DNA of 55,790 bases from a virus. The translations under genes and the position numbers were made by a program. The notes under the pieces are model-generated. The model did not search any database. It saw only the letters and a list, made by a program, of their open reading frames with translations, and was not told the DNA's origin. Positions 1 through 8,141 of this stretch are shown here, in pieces; the stretch's first letter is position 1, and every line of letters starts with the position of its first letter. The stretch lies in IMG/VR virus record IMGVR_UViG_3300028595_000016, positions 1 to 55,790 of that record. One strand, 5' to 3'.

Positions 1-129
1 CTACCATCCGCGGCGTTCGAGTGCCTCGGCACCCCAATGCAGGTAGGTGCCAGTGATCTCCTCCGCACGACCATGGTAGCTGCGAGCTGTCCGCCAGATT
101 CCTACGGCGGACGCCCGTGGGACGCCCGG
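1..129. repeat. Terminal direct overlap, left copy
   Basis: Bases 4-129 are identical to 55665-55790 (offset 55661), and bases 1-2 also match. The only difference is base 3 (a here, c at 55664). This is the usual sign of a circular or circularly permuted phage genome assembled with a k-mer overlap, giving a unit length near 55661 bp. It could also be a short true terminal repeat, but a coding sequence runs straight through it. Confidence 0.95.
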
Positions 130-351
130 AACGAGCGAGTGGACGCAGTCAGCGTATGCCTGTCCGACACATGACGGGAGCGAGCCCTGGTCCAGCGTGT
201 AGTACCGTGGCCAGATCGCAGCCGGCGGTGGCTCGTATCCTGGCTCATACGCTCCGATCGGCTGGTAGCATCGCGTCGAAGCTCGCTGCAGATCTGCCTC
301 GACGAGAAACGACGGCTCGGGCCCCAGAATGCCCGATGGTCTCAGCGACAT
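1..351 (-). CDS. Papain-like (C1A) cysteine peptidase, N-terminal part; continues at 55664-55215
   Basis: This is the first part of a gene cut by the contig ends. Residues 53-63 (DQGSLPSCVGQ) match the oxyanion Gln plus catalytic Cys motif of papain-like peptidases. The frame runs into a TAG made only by base 3. The right-end copy has c at that place (GAG, Glu), and the frame then stays open for 149 more codons to 55215, which hold the His and Asn motifs. The joined product is about 265 aa. It starts 10 bp inside the lipoprotein gene 342-626. Virion-associated or lysis-related peptide cleavage is an inference from its place between lipoprotein and NlpC-like genes. Confidence 0.85.
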   Translation of the reverse strand: MSLRPSGILGPEPSFLVEADLQRASTRCYQPIGAYEPGYEPPPAAIWPRYYTLDQGSLPSCVGQAYADCVHSLVPGVPRASAVGIWRTARSYHGRAEEITGTYLHWGAEALERRGW

Positions 352-626
352 GACTCTACCTCATCGCAGCTGTCGATAGTTGCCAGGCATGTGGGACTCC
401 AGTCGCGCCCGTCGCTCAGAGCGTACCGACACGCATCGGCGAAGGGGACTCCGTCAGGGGTCTCCCACAGCGGACGGCCGCGCTCGCCTCGACACTGGAG
501 CTCGCGCAGCCGCTCGTCGGCAGCGTCGCAGTCCGTTCCCGTCGGCTCGGGCGGCTCCGGGTGGCCAGGATTGTGAACGGCGCATGCCAGCGCGACGCAG
601 ACGACCCCGATTCCCGTGATGCTCAT
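342..626 (-). CDS. Small Cys-rich lipoprotein
   Basis: This is a 94-aa protein whose first 15 residues form a short hydrophobic signal ending in a lipobox-like VALAC, so the mature form would start at Cys15 with a lipid anchor. The rest is polar with six further Cys (residues 33, 45, 66, 80, 87, 93), suggesting disulphides in the periplasm. I chose the internal ATG at 626; the longer open frame upstream is a shadow of 632-964. It lies 5 nt after the previous lipoprotein gene and overlaps the start of the papain-like peptidase. Small lipoproteins at this place in phages are often outer-membrane spanins, but that role is not proven here. Confidence 0.6.
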   Translation of the reverse strand: MSITGIGVVCVALACAVHNPGHPEPPEPTGTDCDAADERLRELQCRGERGRPLWETPDGVPFADACRYALSDGRDWSPTCLATIDSCDEVESCR

Positions 627-631
627 GTGCC

Positions 632-964
632 TCACCGAGAACACTCCCGAGCCCATGCCTCTCCGGCGCGGTCGCTGATTGCCACCGCTGCGGCTGCCAG
701 GGCACCCGTTGCGAGCGCTCCAGCCGCCAGCCCGGCACGAGCCCCGTCGTCGTCGACCGGCAGCGTAGCGATCCCTTGGGAGCCAGCCAGCACACCGCTC
801 GCTGCGGCGACGGCGGACCAGTCTCGGCGGACGCGGTCCAGCCGGCGGCAGCGCTCGGAGTCCCGCACCTCCGCGCCGAGCGGACGCTCGATGCGAGCCT
901 GCTCTAGCGAGTCGGAGCAGCCTGCAACGAGGAGTGCCACGGAGAGCACAGCCGCGCGGGTCAC
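632..964 (-). CDS. Putative lipoprotein (lysis cassette, o-spanin candidate)
   Basis: The GTG start at 964 overlaps the stop of the holin-like gene as GTGA, so translation is probably coupled. The 110-aa product begins with a signal peptide ending in LLVAGC, a clear lipobox with Cys16. An Arg/Glu-rich helical part follows, then an Ala/Gly-rich hydrophobic stretch (about residues 75-95) that could be a second membrane segment. I do not recognise a family. Position next to a holin-like gene and lipid modification suggest an envelope role during lysis. Confidence 0.6.
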   Translation of the reverse strand: MTRAAVLSVALLVAGCSDSLEQARIERPLGAEVRDSERCRRLDRVRRDWSAVAAASGVLAGSQGIATLPVDDDGARAGLAAGALATGALAAAAVAISDRAGEAWARECSR

Positions 965-1434
965 TGTAGACCTCCGTCCTCGGGCGACCCCTCGACGATG
1001 GCCTCATCATCGATCTCGACATCTGGCACGATCTCGATGCCAGCGTCGGATTCCCGTGCTGCCCAGAGGTCGCGGAGGTGCGCTTCGATCCATGCGGCGG
1101 GGTCACAGCCGAGCGTGCGCTGGAGTCGGATCAGGGTCTCGTCGGACAGCGTAGCTAGCGCATGGCTGAGTGCGTCGCGCATAGCGTCTCGTCTCTCGGA
1201 TGCCGTTACAGCGCCGTCACCAGCTGCCTCGGAGAGCCGCTGGCGAAGTCGCTCGAAGCCGACGGTCGTGCTGGCCCAGACGACATGCCCGACCTGCTCG
1301 AGCAGAGCGGCGTGGTCATCCCGGGTGAGATGGCGCCGAATCCACGCCGCGGCGTAGCCTCCTGCGACAGCGAGCACCGTCAAAGCGACGGCGGTAAGGG
1401 CACTGATCAGTGTCTGTAGCTGGTCTGGTGTCAT
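961..1434 (-). CDS. LLH-family-like phage holin
   Basis: The start is the ATG at 1434, preceded by a strong Shine-Dalgarno (GAGGAGA, about 5 nt away); the longer frame upstream lacks one. The 157-aa protein has one N-terminal transmembrane segment (about residues 7-30, Ala/Val/Leu-rich), then a basic stretch and a soluble helical domain, with an acidic C-terminus. That is the layout of phage holins of the LLH type. It overlaps the upstream gene by ATGA and the downstream lipoprotein by GTGA, forming a tight lysis cassette. Confidence 0.6.
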   Translation of the reverse strand: MTPDQLQTLISALTAVALTVLAVAGGYAAAWIRRHLTRDDHAALLEQVGHVVWASTTVGFERLRQRLSEAAGDGAVTASERRDAMRDALSHALATLSDETLIRLQRTLGCDPAAWIEAHLRDLWAARESDAGIEIVPDVEIDDEAIVEGSPEDGGLQ

Positions 1435-1781
1435 GGGATTCTCCTCGGCCTCTCGGCAATCTCTCCTGCTGCGAGTTCTGACGGCTGCCGCGGGACGGGC
1501 TTCCCGGCCACTACTTGGCACTTGGCGATCAGCTGCACGGCCTCAGCCCTGCTAGCCAGCGGCACCCTGGACACGTCGGCGTCCAGGTCGAGTGCGTAGC
1601 CGTTCTCAATTGGCACCGGGTCCGTCTCACGGAGAGTCCAGCCGACGGGGTCCTCTGACGGGTCGTCAGCGATTGGGTAGTGGCGCCCCGGAGTGACAGG
1701 GCGTGCTTTGCGGGGGCCGCCTTTCGACAGCATGTCCAGCTCAGCGAGACGGCGAAGGTCGGCTCGTGTTCCGGTGATCAT
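1431..1781 (-). CDS. Hypothetical protein, tail-fibre/lysis junction
   Basis: This is a 116-aa soluble protein with no membrane segment. The middle contains a Pro/Asp-rich stretch and a region resembling short phage accessory proteins placed after fibre genes. It overlaps the LamG protein gene upstream (ATGA at 1778-1781) and the holin-like gene downstream (ATGA at 1431-1434), so it is translated as part of the same operon. I do not recognise it; a fibre chaperone or small virion component are both possible. Confidence 0.55.
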   Translation of the reverse strand: MITGTRADLRRLAELDMLSKGGPRKARPVTPGRHYPIADDPSEDPVGWTLRETDPVPIENGYALDLDADVSRVPLASRAEAVQLIAKCQVVAGKPVPRQPSELAAGEIAERPRRIP

Positions 1782-2509
1782 AGATTATCCATCCAGGATT
1801 CTAGCAGTGCCGACTCTGCCTCTGAGAGCGCTCGGTTGAACAGGACGACGTGGTCAATGGGTCCGTTCCAATAGGAAACAACCGAACCGTTATACAGGAG
1901 CGACCCGACTGTGAACGTGGTCGCAGGGACAGGCTGGACCGGCGCCGAATACGAGTCGCTTGAACCGTTCACAAGTAGCCTGGCAGACGTGCCATCGATC
2001 GCGTAGACAGACTCGGCAGCGAATGCATCAACGTCAGAGTCGAATACCGTAGCGGACGCCCCGGTCCCACGGACTGCCACTCGCCACAATTGGTCCAAGG
2101 GCGAGGACAAATATGACGATAGCCCTGCGTAGTGGTAGATGAGCGTAGTCCCACCGAACCCCCATGCCGTTCTGGTCTCGTCCGCGCCGAAAGCGCCGGA
2201 TGTGCTGCCCTTGCAGGCTATGGTAAACTCCCTGGAAGTCTCGGCGGCCAGGACCGTATTGGAAGTCGTTGCCAAGTAATCATCCGTGCCATCGAACACG
2301 ATCTGTCCAGCGGTGTACCCTGGCTGAGATCCAGCAGTGCCCTGAGATAGTGCAATGCCAGAGATCCTGTCGGTCCACGCACTGACACCGGTGTCGATGG
2401 CCACGCCTTCGCGGTGGTCCCACCACGCGACCGCGCCAAGCTTCTCCGGCACATTTCCGCCTTTCCGTCGCACCATCCCAAGCCCCATTACCATTCCCAT
2501 CATCGTCAT
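1778..2509 (-). CDS. LamG/concanavalin-like tail adhesin
   Basis: This is a 243-aa protein. From about residue 25 it reads like a LamG (laminin G/concanavalin A-like) jelly roll: an AVAWWDHREG opening, a VFDGTDDYL strand, and the typical closing motif GPIDHVVLFNRALSEAE near the C-terminus. Such domains bind glycans, so a receptor-binding or adhesin role at the tail tip is likely. The N-terminus is Met/Gly-rich. It lies last in the run of fibre genes, overlapping its neighbours by ATGA on both sides. Confidence 0.7.
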   Translation of the reverse strand: MTMMGMVMGLGMVRRKGGNVPEKLGAVAWWDHREGVAIDTGVSAWTDRISGIALSQGTAGSQPGYTAGQIVFDGTDDYLATTSNTVLAAETSREFTIACKGSTSGAFGADETRTAWGFGGTTLIYHYAGLSSYLSSPLDQLWRVAVRGTGASATVFDSDVDAFAAESVYAIDGTSARLLVNGSSDSYSAPVQPVPATTFTVGSLLYNGSVVSYWNGPIDHVVLFNRALSEAESALLESWMDNL

Positions 2510-3030
2510 GGCAGCCTCCGGTATCGCGCGCGGGCGATGTAGCTGACGCCGACGGCGGTCGGCGGAGTGATCTGCACGGCCACAGCGTTGGACGAGACGA
2601 TCTCGGAAAATGCTAGCCCTGAGACCGATGCGCCCTCCACATCTGGACTCCAGGTGTAGTCAGTGTCGGTCGGCGTGACGATCTGCGTGCTCCCGGCGCT
2701 GGCCCGGTAGCACCAGCGAATGACGGACCTGGCGCCGTAGGCCGCCATCTGCCCGCCGGTGCTGTCCCACGCAATGACCTCGGCCTCAAATGGGTAGCCG
2801 CCCCCTTCCTCCACCGTGTCCAGCGTGAGCACGGTCGTGGCGCCCGCGCTGGCCGCCAACGTTCCGGTCTCCTCGGTGAAAGCAAGCTCCACCTTGGTCC
2901 AGTTGCTGGACGGAGAATCAGTCAGGCGGAACTGCGTCGTGGGGAACATCATGCCCCGTCGATTGGCCAGCTGGGTCAACCCAGAGTAGATGTCCCGGAC
3001 GCCCCAGATCAGATCGTCTAGATAGCTCAA
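2506..3030 (-). CDS. Tail/baseplate-associated protein, unknown
   Basis: This is a 174-aa protein, mostly beta-strand-like in composition (Thr/Ser/Ala/Val alternation), with an N-terminal helical piece (YLDDLIWGVRDIYSGLTQLA) that could dock on the baseplate. There is no signal peptide or membrane segment. It starts directly after the 327-aa tail protein and overlaps the LamG gene by ATGA. I do not recognise a family. Its place between fibre genes suggests a virion component. Confidence 0.55.
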   Translation of the reverse strand: MSYLDDLIWGVRDIYSGLTQLANRRGMMFPTTQFRLTDSPSSNWTKVELAFTEETGTLAASAGATTVLTLDTVEEGGGYPFEAEVIAWDSTGGQMAAYGARSVIRWCYRASAGSTQIVTPTDTDYTWSPDVEGASVSGLAFSEIVSSNAVAVQITPPTAVGVSYIARARYRRLP

Positions 3031-3031
3031 C

Positions 3032-4015
3032 TCAGTACCCTCTCGATTCTCCAGATGTCACGGTCTTGCGCGTGCGATACGAGCCTAGTGACACTGTACC
3101 CTTTGCCACCTTCTCGAGCCATTTGATTGCGTCGTCGAATCGCATCCGGACTGCCTTGTCCGAAGGATTGCTAGGGTCGAACCCTCGCGTGCTTAGAAGC
3201 ACCCATGCTGCGATGCCGCACACGTGCAGCGTGAGTCCCGCTGGCCACGTCGACAGTGGCAGATCGTAGCCAGATCGAACGATGTAGGCATTGGCGAGCC
3301 CCGACGCTGCCTCGAGCGCGGCGTCCTGCGTCACCGTCGAGACTCCCGCCAGTGCCGCGGCTGGCAGCCCGACCCGATGCAGGTCGGTCCGGGTGGCGTA
3401 GGCGACGCCTTCGCCGCTCAGATGCGAGGTTGCATCGCCGCCGGTGCTCCCGTCCAGAAGCCCTTCGATTGTGTCCAGCTGGGTGGACTGGTCGTCCGTG
3501 AGCCCTGCGCCAGCGAGAGAGCTAACCGCCTGGTCCACGTAGGCGCCGGGGAACGCGGTGCCGTCGGACAGGATGGCATCTCGCACTGCGGCTGCGATGG
3601 CCGTCACGTCGGACGGCAGCACGCCGGAGCCGACGGCAATGGTGTCGACGAGGTTGGTGCTCTGGAGCTTGACCGCGACCTGGTAGTCTCCGATCGTCGG
3701 CACCCACACCTCCTCGGACGGAAGGTCCGGGTCGGACGCCACGTTGCCCACGAGCGTCACCGTGTGATCGTACTCAGCCGGGCGGAATCTCCAGCGGTTG
3801 ATGACAAAGAAGGTCGAGCCGAGGTAGCGCTCGCCGCCGAGCGGCTCACCGCCGAGTACGGCAAACGCCGGAGGGTAGCCGGCGCGCGATGAGTCACCGC
3901 GAAGCCACGATTTCCACTCGGCGTAAACCTCGGCCCACGTCCACGACGTGTCCCCGTCTACGACGGTGGCATCCTCGATGATGCGCAGGTTGGACGGATC
4001 GAAGGTGACAGCCAC
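3032..4015 (-). CDS. Baseplate/tail protein with C-terminal gp36 (DUF1320)-like domain
   Basis: The 327-aa product has two parts. Residues 1-110 carry the pattern I associate with phage tail/baseplate proteins: a WAEVYAEWKSWL helix, PAFAVLGGEPLGGERYLG, and then a VTLVGN strand. Residues about 205-327 are clearly homologous to the phage's own head-tail adaptor at 22734-23117: shared TQDAALEAASGLA versus DQDAALEAASGLA, LHVC, STRGFDPSNPSDKAVR versus SARGFDPSDPSDKSVR, and a GY end. The gene is thus a fusion made from a duplicated adaptor gene. It may help assemble a trimeric or hexameric tail-tip part. Confidence 0.75.
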   Translation of the reverse strand: MAVTFDPSNLRIIEDATVVDGDTSWTWAEVYAEWKSWLRGDSSRAGYPPAFAVLGGEPLGGERYLGSTFFVINRWRFRPAEYDHTVTLVGNVASDPDLPSEEVWVPTIGDYQVAVKLQSTNLVDTIAVGSGVLPSDVTAIAAAVRDAILSDGTAFPGAYVDQAVSSLAGAGLTDDQSTQLDTIEGLLDGSTGGDATSHLSGEGVAYATRTDLHRVGLPAAALAGVSTVTQDAALEAASGLANAYIVRSGYDLPLSTWPAGLTLHVCGIAAWVLLSTRGFDPSNPSDKAVRMRFDDAIKWLEKVAKGTVSLGSYRTRKTVTSGESRGY

Positions 4016-4198
4016 TCACTCTCCCTCGCGCAACTCGGTCTGCAGCTGCTCGCACGTGTCCCGCAGTGATGCCCGACACGACTCGACGTGATCCACTGCA
4101 GCGGCGGACAGCTCGTCGCCAGCTGCCTCGAGTAGCTCTCCGAGCGTCGAGTGGACGGTTCGTAGCTCGGTCAATGCCAGGATGAGAGCGCCGCGCAT
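4016..4198 (-). CDS. Small helical protein (60 aa)
   Basis: This short frame fits tightly between two tail genes: it starts 8 nt after the 737-aa gene stops and ends one base before the 327-aa gene starts. The product is almost all helical, Leu/Glu/Ala-rich, and coiled-coil-like (LGELLEAAGDELSAAAVDHV). No strong Shine-Dalgarno is visible, so translation may depend on reinitiation. I do not recognise it. Confidence 0.5.
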   Translation of the reverse strand: MRGALILALTELRTVHSTLGELLEAAGDELSAAAVDHVESCRASLRDTCEQLQTELREGE

Positions 4199-4205
4199 GG
4201 CATCA

Positions 4206-6419
4206 TCACCCAGAGACGTTACGCTCTTGCGCGGCTGCGAGCGGGATCACGAGCGGCACGCCGGACTGGATCTGCTGCACAGAACTCTGGGTGAACTGCG
4301 CCGTGGAGTAGCCGATGGCGCGTCCGACGACATAGGCATCGGTACCTCCCGTGCGCCCGCCTTGGATGTTGTTCGAGTAGTCGAAAGCGAACGTCGGGTC
4401 GGCTGACACTCCTTCGCCAGTCACGTCGGTGCCCGTGTTGTCGTCGACGATGATCGCGTCTGGCGTGTCGATGCAATTCTCATCGAGATACAGCTCAGCG
4501 CTACTCGTCGTGACGATGGTCGCGCCATCGTACCGTCGGACATCCCACTCGCTCGTGCTGGTGAGCGTGGTGACCTGGTAAACGCCGTTCATAGCGACGT
4601 CGTCTCCGGTTAGACCAGAGACCCGGACGAAGGCTCCGGCGCCGCGATTCAACGACGCTGGCAGGTTGCCGCCAGCACTCGCGAACGTTCCCACCGCGGC
4701 GGTCCCAGCGTTGATGACGAGGTCCGAAACCGTGTTGCGAATCGTCCTGTCGAAAAACACCCAATACTCGTTCTCGTCGTCCGCCAGGAGCGTAGCATTC
4801 ATGTCGATGGTGCACGCGACGGACACAGGGAACCCTCGCAGGGTCCCCGTGTTGTCGAACATGACCGTATCGTTCTGGCTCGTGGCGGACAGATTCTCGA
4901 CGTAGACGCCGGAGCCTCCGCCGAGTGGATTCGTCGGGAACGACACCCCGCCGTCTACAGATCCGAGCTGCAACGTCGGTCCGAGGAACCGACAGAATCC
5001 ACGGAGCATGCGACCGATTACGGTCCCGCCGCCAGCGTCAACGTCCGACGTTTTGCGCAGCTGTCGCTGCAACCATGCGTACAACTCCGTGTTCGTGCCG
5101 CCGTTGGCGTCGAGCACCACGCCGAAGTTGTATGGGCCACCCACGAGGACGCCCGACCCGCCAAGCGACTGGGCACTCGCATAAAAAGTCAGCGACATCC
5201 CGGTATAGGGCGCCGACCCGTCGATGGTAGCATCGGTGACAGCGATCGAAGCGTCCGACCCGTTCGACAACGCGAACGCGAACTTGCGTCCGCCGAGCTG
5301 GGTTTCGCCGATCTTGCTGAGATACGACTCGTCGAACGTCTTGCCGAGCGCGTCGCCGTCTCGCACCCGCAGGTACAGCGAGAACGAGGCTCGGTTGTCA
5401 ACCGCGAGAACTGCGCTCGTGTCGGTCGCGTCCGCCGTCAAGCTGCCAGTCGCCACCTCGAGCGTCGTGGCGCTCATCGCCAGGATCTCGTAGGTGCCGT
5501 CGTTGGCGCTCGTGTTCGCGGAGCTGACGACCACGCTGCCACCGACGCGGAACCCGTCGGAGTAGAAGCTCCCGCTCGGTCGAGTGATCGAATCGTTGGA
5601 CCCGCCGCCGTCCACGAACGTGTAGCTGGCAGCCTGCGTGACAGTCGCGTCGTAGCAGAGCACCGGCTCGTTGACGGGACCCGAAAACGTGAAGTCGACC
5701 GACAGATTCGACGCCGTGTCGGCGCCGAAAACGTAGTAGGCCACGTCATTGGCTGGGTCCTCGAACGTTCCCTGAGTGCCGATGCCAGCGTAGATCTGTC
5801 GGACGTTGCCGTCGGCGTCGTAGCTCGTCCAGCCGGCGTTTCGCAGCAACTTTCGCGACCGAATCGACGCGGCGGACACGTCGATGAAGTCCCATCCGCT
5901 GAAGTTGCCCGAAGCGTCCTGACCGATGAGATACTCTCCAGCATTGGCTGAGATCGCGAACATCGGAAACGGCGCGGCTGCGATGAGAAAATCATCGTCC
6001 TTCCAGCGCTTCATGGCGAACGAATAGACCGCCTGACCTGTAACGCCGTCTGAATCCAGGTTGCCCTGCTCGAGTAGGTAGATGTGCCTGGCAGCCGTGT
6101 CGAACATGACAGATTTCGGGTCGGCGGTCGTTCCCAGAGTGGTCACTGCCTCGGATGACGCGGCGGACGGATTCGAGCCCGAGACCTTCTCGCAGGCGAT
6201 CGAGCTCGTCGTCGGACTGCCAGTGGTGACGTACAGCCCGTTGTTCTCCGATGCACTATGGTCCCGCACCTCGAAGTACTCTCCACTGCCGATGGCCGGC
6301 AGCTCAGCGCCAGAGCTAGTGATGGTGACGGCGGCGCCTGTCGGGGTGCCCCACACGGCGTCAGAAACGCTGGTGCTGCCGCCTTGGGAGAGATCGTCTG
6401 GATCCGTGATCAGTGCCAT
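4206..6419 (-). CDS. Large beta-rich tail/baseplate protein
   Basis: This 737-aa protein is rich in Gly, Ser, Thr and Asp, with no membrane segment. It holds several copies of a short pattern around NDGTY (residues about 58-63 NNGLYVT, 306-312 NDGTYEI, and a MNGVYQV near the C-terminus), each after a FxVxxSxxN-like strand. The pattern resembles beta domains in phage fibres and tail hubs that process or decorate the tail. Two SDTD-like Asp-rich loops could bind calcium. Its neighbours are all tail components. Its exact place in the virion cannot be told from sequence. Confidence 0.65.
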   Translation of the reverse strand: MALITDPDDLSQGGSTSVSDAVWGTPTGAAVTITSSGAELPAIGSGEYFEVRDHSASENNGLYVTTGSPTTSSIACEKVSGSNPSAASSEAVTTLGTTADPKSVMFDTAARHIYLLEQGNLDSDGVTGQAVYSFAMKRWKDDDFLIAAAPFPMFAISANAGEYLIGQDASGNFSGWDFIDVSAASIRSRKLLRNAGWTSYDADGNVRQIYAGIGTQGTFEDPANDVAYYVFGADTASNLSVDFTFSGPVNEPVLCYDATVTQAASYTFVDGGGSNDSITRPSGSFYSDGFRVGGSVVVSSANTSANDGTYEILAMSATTLEVATGSLTADATDTSAVLAVDNRASFSLYLRVRDGDALGKTFDESYLSKIGETQLGGRKFAFALSNGSDASIAVTDATIDGSAPYTGMSLTFYASAQSLGGSGVLVGGPYNFGVVLDANGGTNTELYAWLQRQLRKTSDVDAGGGTVIGRMLRGFCRFLGPTLQLGSVDGGVSFPTNPLGGGSGVYVENLSATSQNDTVMFDNTGTLRGFPVSVACTIDMNATLLADDENEYWVFFDRTIRNTVSDLVINAGTAAVGTFASAGGNLPASLNRGAGAFVRVSGLTGDDVAMNGVYQVTTLTSTSEWDVRRYDGATIVTTSSAELYLDENCIDTPDAIIVDDNTGTDVTGEGVSADPTFAFDYSNNIQGGRTGGTDAYVVGRAIGYSTAQFTQSSVQQIQSGVPLVIPLAAAQERNVSG

Positions 6420-6431
6420 GTGTGTTGTACC

Positions 6432-8135
6432 TCAGTCGGTGAATGCTCGATCGGTGCGCTGCTGAACTGGTACCACTGCGCCCGATACGGATAGCGGGTA
6501 GCTCTCGATTCGGATGGGCTCGCTGCCCAGCCGCAGAACCACGATGGTGGCGAGCCTCGGTCGCACGACGGTGTACTCCGCGGAGTAGCTGGTGCCGGTC
6601 GATGTCTCGATGCCATCAATCTCGTCCGACGACGAACCGCCGGCCTGGACAATCGTCGTGGCTCCGGCCCAGTCCCCCACGGTTGGCTCGGTGGCGGTCC
6701 CGTTCTCGATGTTCGCGACGGTAAAGGCTGTTCCGTCATCTGAACAGCTCGCATAGGTGAGTGCGTCCAGCGCGGTGGCGGTGGCCTCGGCCATGTCCTC
6801 AGCACTGTCGCCGGTGACGATGTCCACTCGGGTGCCGGTGCCCCCCGGAGTCGGGTCGGTGCCCGACCCGTCGAGCCTCCACCACAGATAGCGCGTCGTC
6901 GGCGCGCCAGATTCGAGCGTCTCGAACGTGACGTAGGCGTCCGCCAGATCGTCCGGAGCGAATCCGTCGAGATCGCAACTCCAGATCGTGGGGTGAGGCT
7001 GCTCGTAGACCCGCACCTCGGAGCCCGCCAGCAACGGCGAGAACACGAGGTAGGCCGTGATGGCGGCAGCCGTGATGCTGCCAACGTCCCAAAAGTCTCC
7101 CGGGTTGAGCACGCACTCGTAGAACGCGCGCATCCAATACTGGTTCAACTCGCAGTCGAACAGAGCCAGGAACGACAGCGTTAGATCGCCGGAGCCGTAG
7201 TACAAAAACAGATCCGTCGCTGTCCAGTCCGACGTAGCCCAGTCGGCGTCAGTGCTGCTAGTGTATGAATCGTCGACATACAGACCGGCGCTGGTGCCGC
7301 TGCGAGTGAATGCCCAAACGTGTTGAGCCGCCGTCTGGGCCGCGGCGTTGACGGAGGCAGCCGTGGTCTCTGCTGCGTAGGTGTAGCTGGTCGGGTACCA
7401 TGACAGGCTGTCGGACCCGGATCCAAAGTTCCAAAACGACCACTGGTCAGTGTTGTCCGACCCGGCGACGACGATCATTGACATGGCTCCCGTCCCAGGG
7501 TCCCACGTCTCGCCGCTGATTCTGATGCCGTCGGAGCGTCCTGAGCGCTGCTCGAGCACGACGGCGCGACCGGGAGCTGACTCGGTGCGAGATCCAGGAG
7601 GAGGGTCGTCGGTGTTGTAGTAGCTCCACAGCTCCGCGTCTCTGCCGCCGCCGGTCAAGTCGGTGAACTGCGGCGAAGGTCCGCTCGGATCCTCGTCGAA
7701 TCCAAACACCGCCCACGCGGCCGGCGGCGAGCCATCCCCCGTGGCGTCGCCGAACACGTCGTTGCGGCCGTAGTTGGCTCCCACCGCGGGAGCGGTCTCG
7801 GTCGTGCTGCCCCACCAGAGCCAAAGATGCGTATTGACGCTGTCAGACACGTCCTGTCGACGGATCCATATCTCTACCCGGGAGTTGGCCGGCGTGGCGT
7901 CCAGCTCGGCACGCTGAACCCAGCATGGGATCTGCGTCGTGCCCTCCTCATCGAGCGAAGCGGCCACGTCGACGCCGCCCTCCTGCATTGCCTCGTCGTG
8001 CCCCGCGGTGATGGCATTCTGCGGCAGCTGCGCGTGAGTGATGCACACCCATAGATCGTCTACCGGGTCGCCGTAGATGGATGACGACTCGATGCTGCAT
8101 CGAAGCTTCCACTGTCTGTCGCCGGGGAATGCCAT
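6432..8135 (-). CDS. DUF2341 + LamG-like tail fibre/adhesin
   Basis: This is a 567-aa protein. The N-terminal 120 residues follow the DUF2341 pattern: WKLRCSIESSSI opening, a polar GTTQIPCWVQRAEL strand, SRVEIWIRRQ, and a final HLWLWWGS strand in the place of the usual YMYYGN. DUF2341 is usually found on extracellular adhesins, often ahead of a LamG jelly roll. Residues about 125-330 (AVFGFDEDPSG, GLYVDDSYT) fit such a LamG domain. The C-terminal 200 residues are beta-rich and unrecognised. It probably acts in host recognition. Confidence 0.7.
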   Translation of the reverse strand: MAFPGDRQWKLRCSIESSSIYGDPVDDLWVCITHAQLPQNAITAGHDEAMQEGGVDVAASLDEEGTTQIPCWVQRAELDATPANSRVEIWIRRQDVSDSVNTHLWLWWGSTTETAPAVGANYGRNDVFGDATGDGSPPAAWAVFGFDEDPSGPSPQFTDLTGGGRDAELWSYYNTDDPPPGSRTESAPGRAVVLEQRSGRSDGIRISGETWDPGTGAMSMIVVAGSDNTDQWSFWNFGSGSDSLSWYPTSYTYAAETTAASVNAAAQTAAQHVWAFTRSGTSAGLYVDDSYTSSTDADWATSDWTATDLFLYYGSGDLTLSFLALFDCELNQYWMRAFYECVLNPGDFWDVGSITAAAITAYLVFSPLLAGSEVRVYEQPHPTIWSCDLDGFAPDDLADAYVTFETLESGAPTTRYLWWRLDGSGTDPTPGGTGTRVDIVTGDSAEDMAEATATALDALTYASCSDDGTAFTVANIENGTATEPTVGDWAGATTIVQAGGSSSDEIDGIETSTGTSYSAEYTVVRPRLATIVVLRLGSEPIRIESYPLSVSGAVVPVQQRTDRAFTD

Positions 8136-8141
8136 CGTGCC

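Noticed and set aside
1-129. Terminal repeat as a packaging-defined physical end
   Set aside because: The overlap is about the length of an assembly k-mer and lies within a coding sequence, so a circular or permuted genome explains it better.
342-1106. 254-aa minus-strand open frame
   Set aside because: Only the last 94 codons, from the ATG at 626 with a signal peptide, look real. The upstream part is a shadow of the lipoprotein and holin genes.
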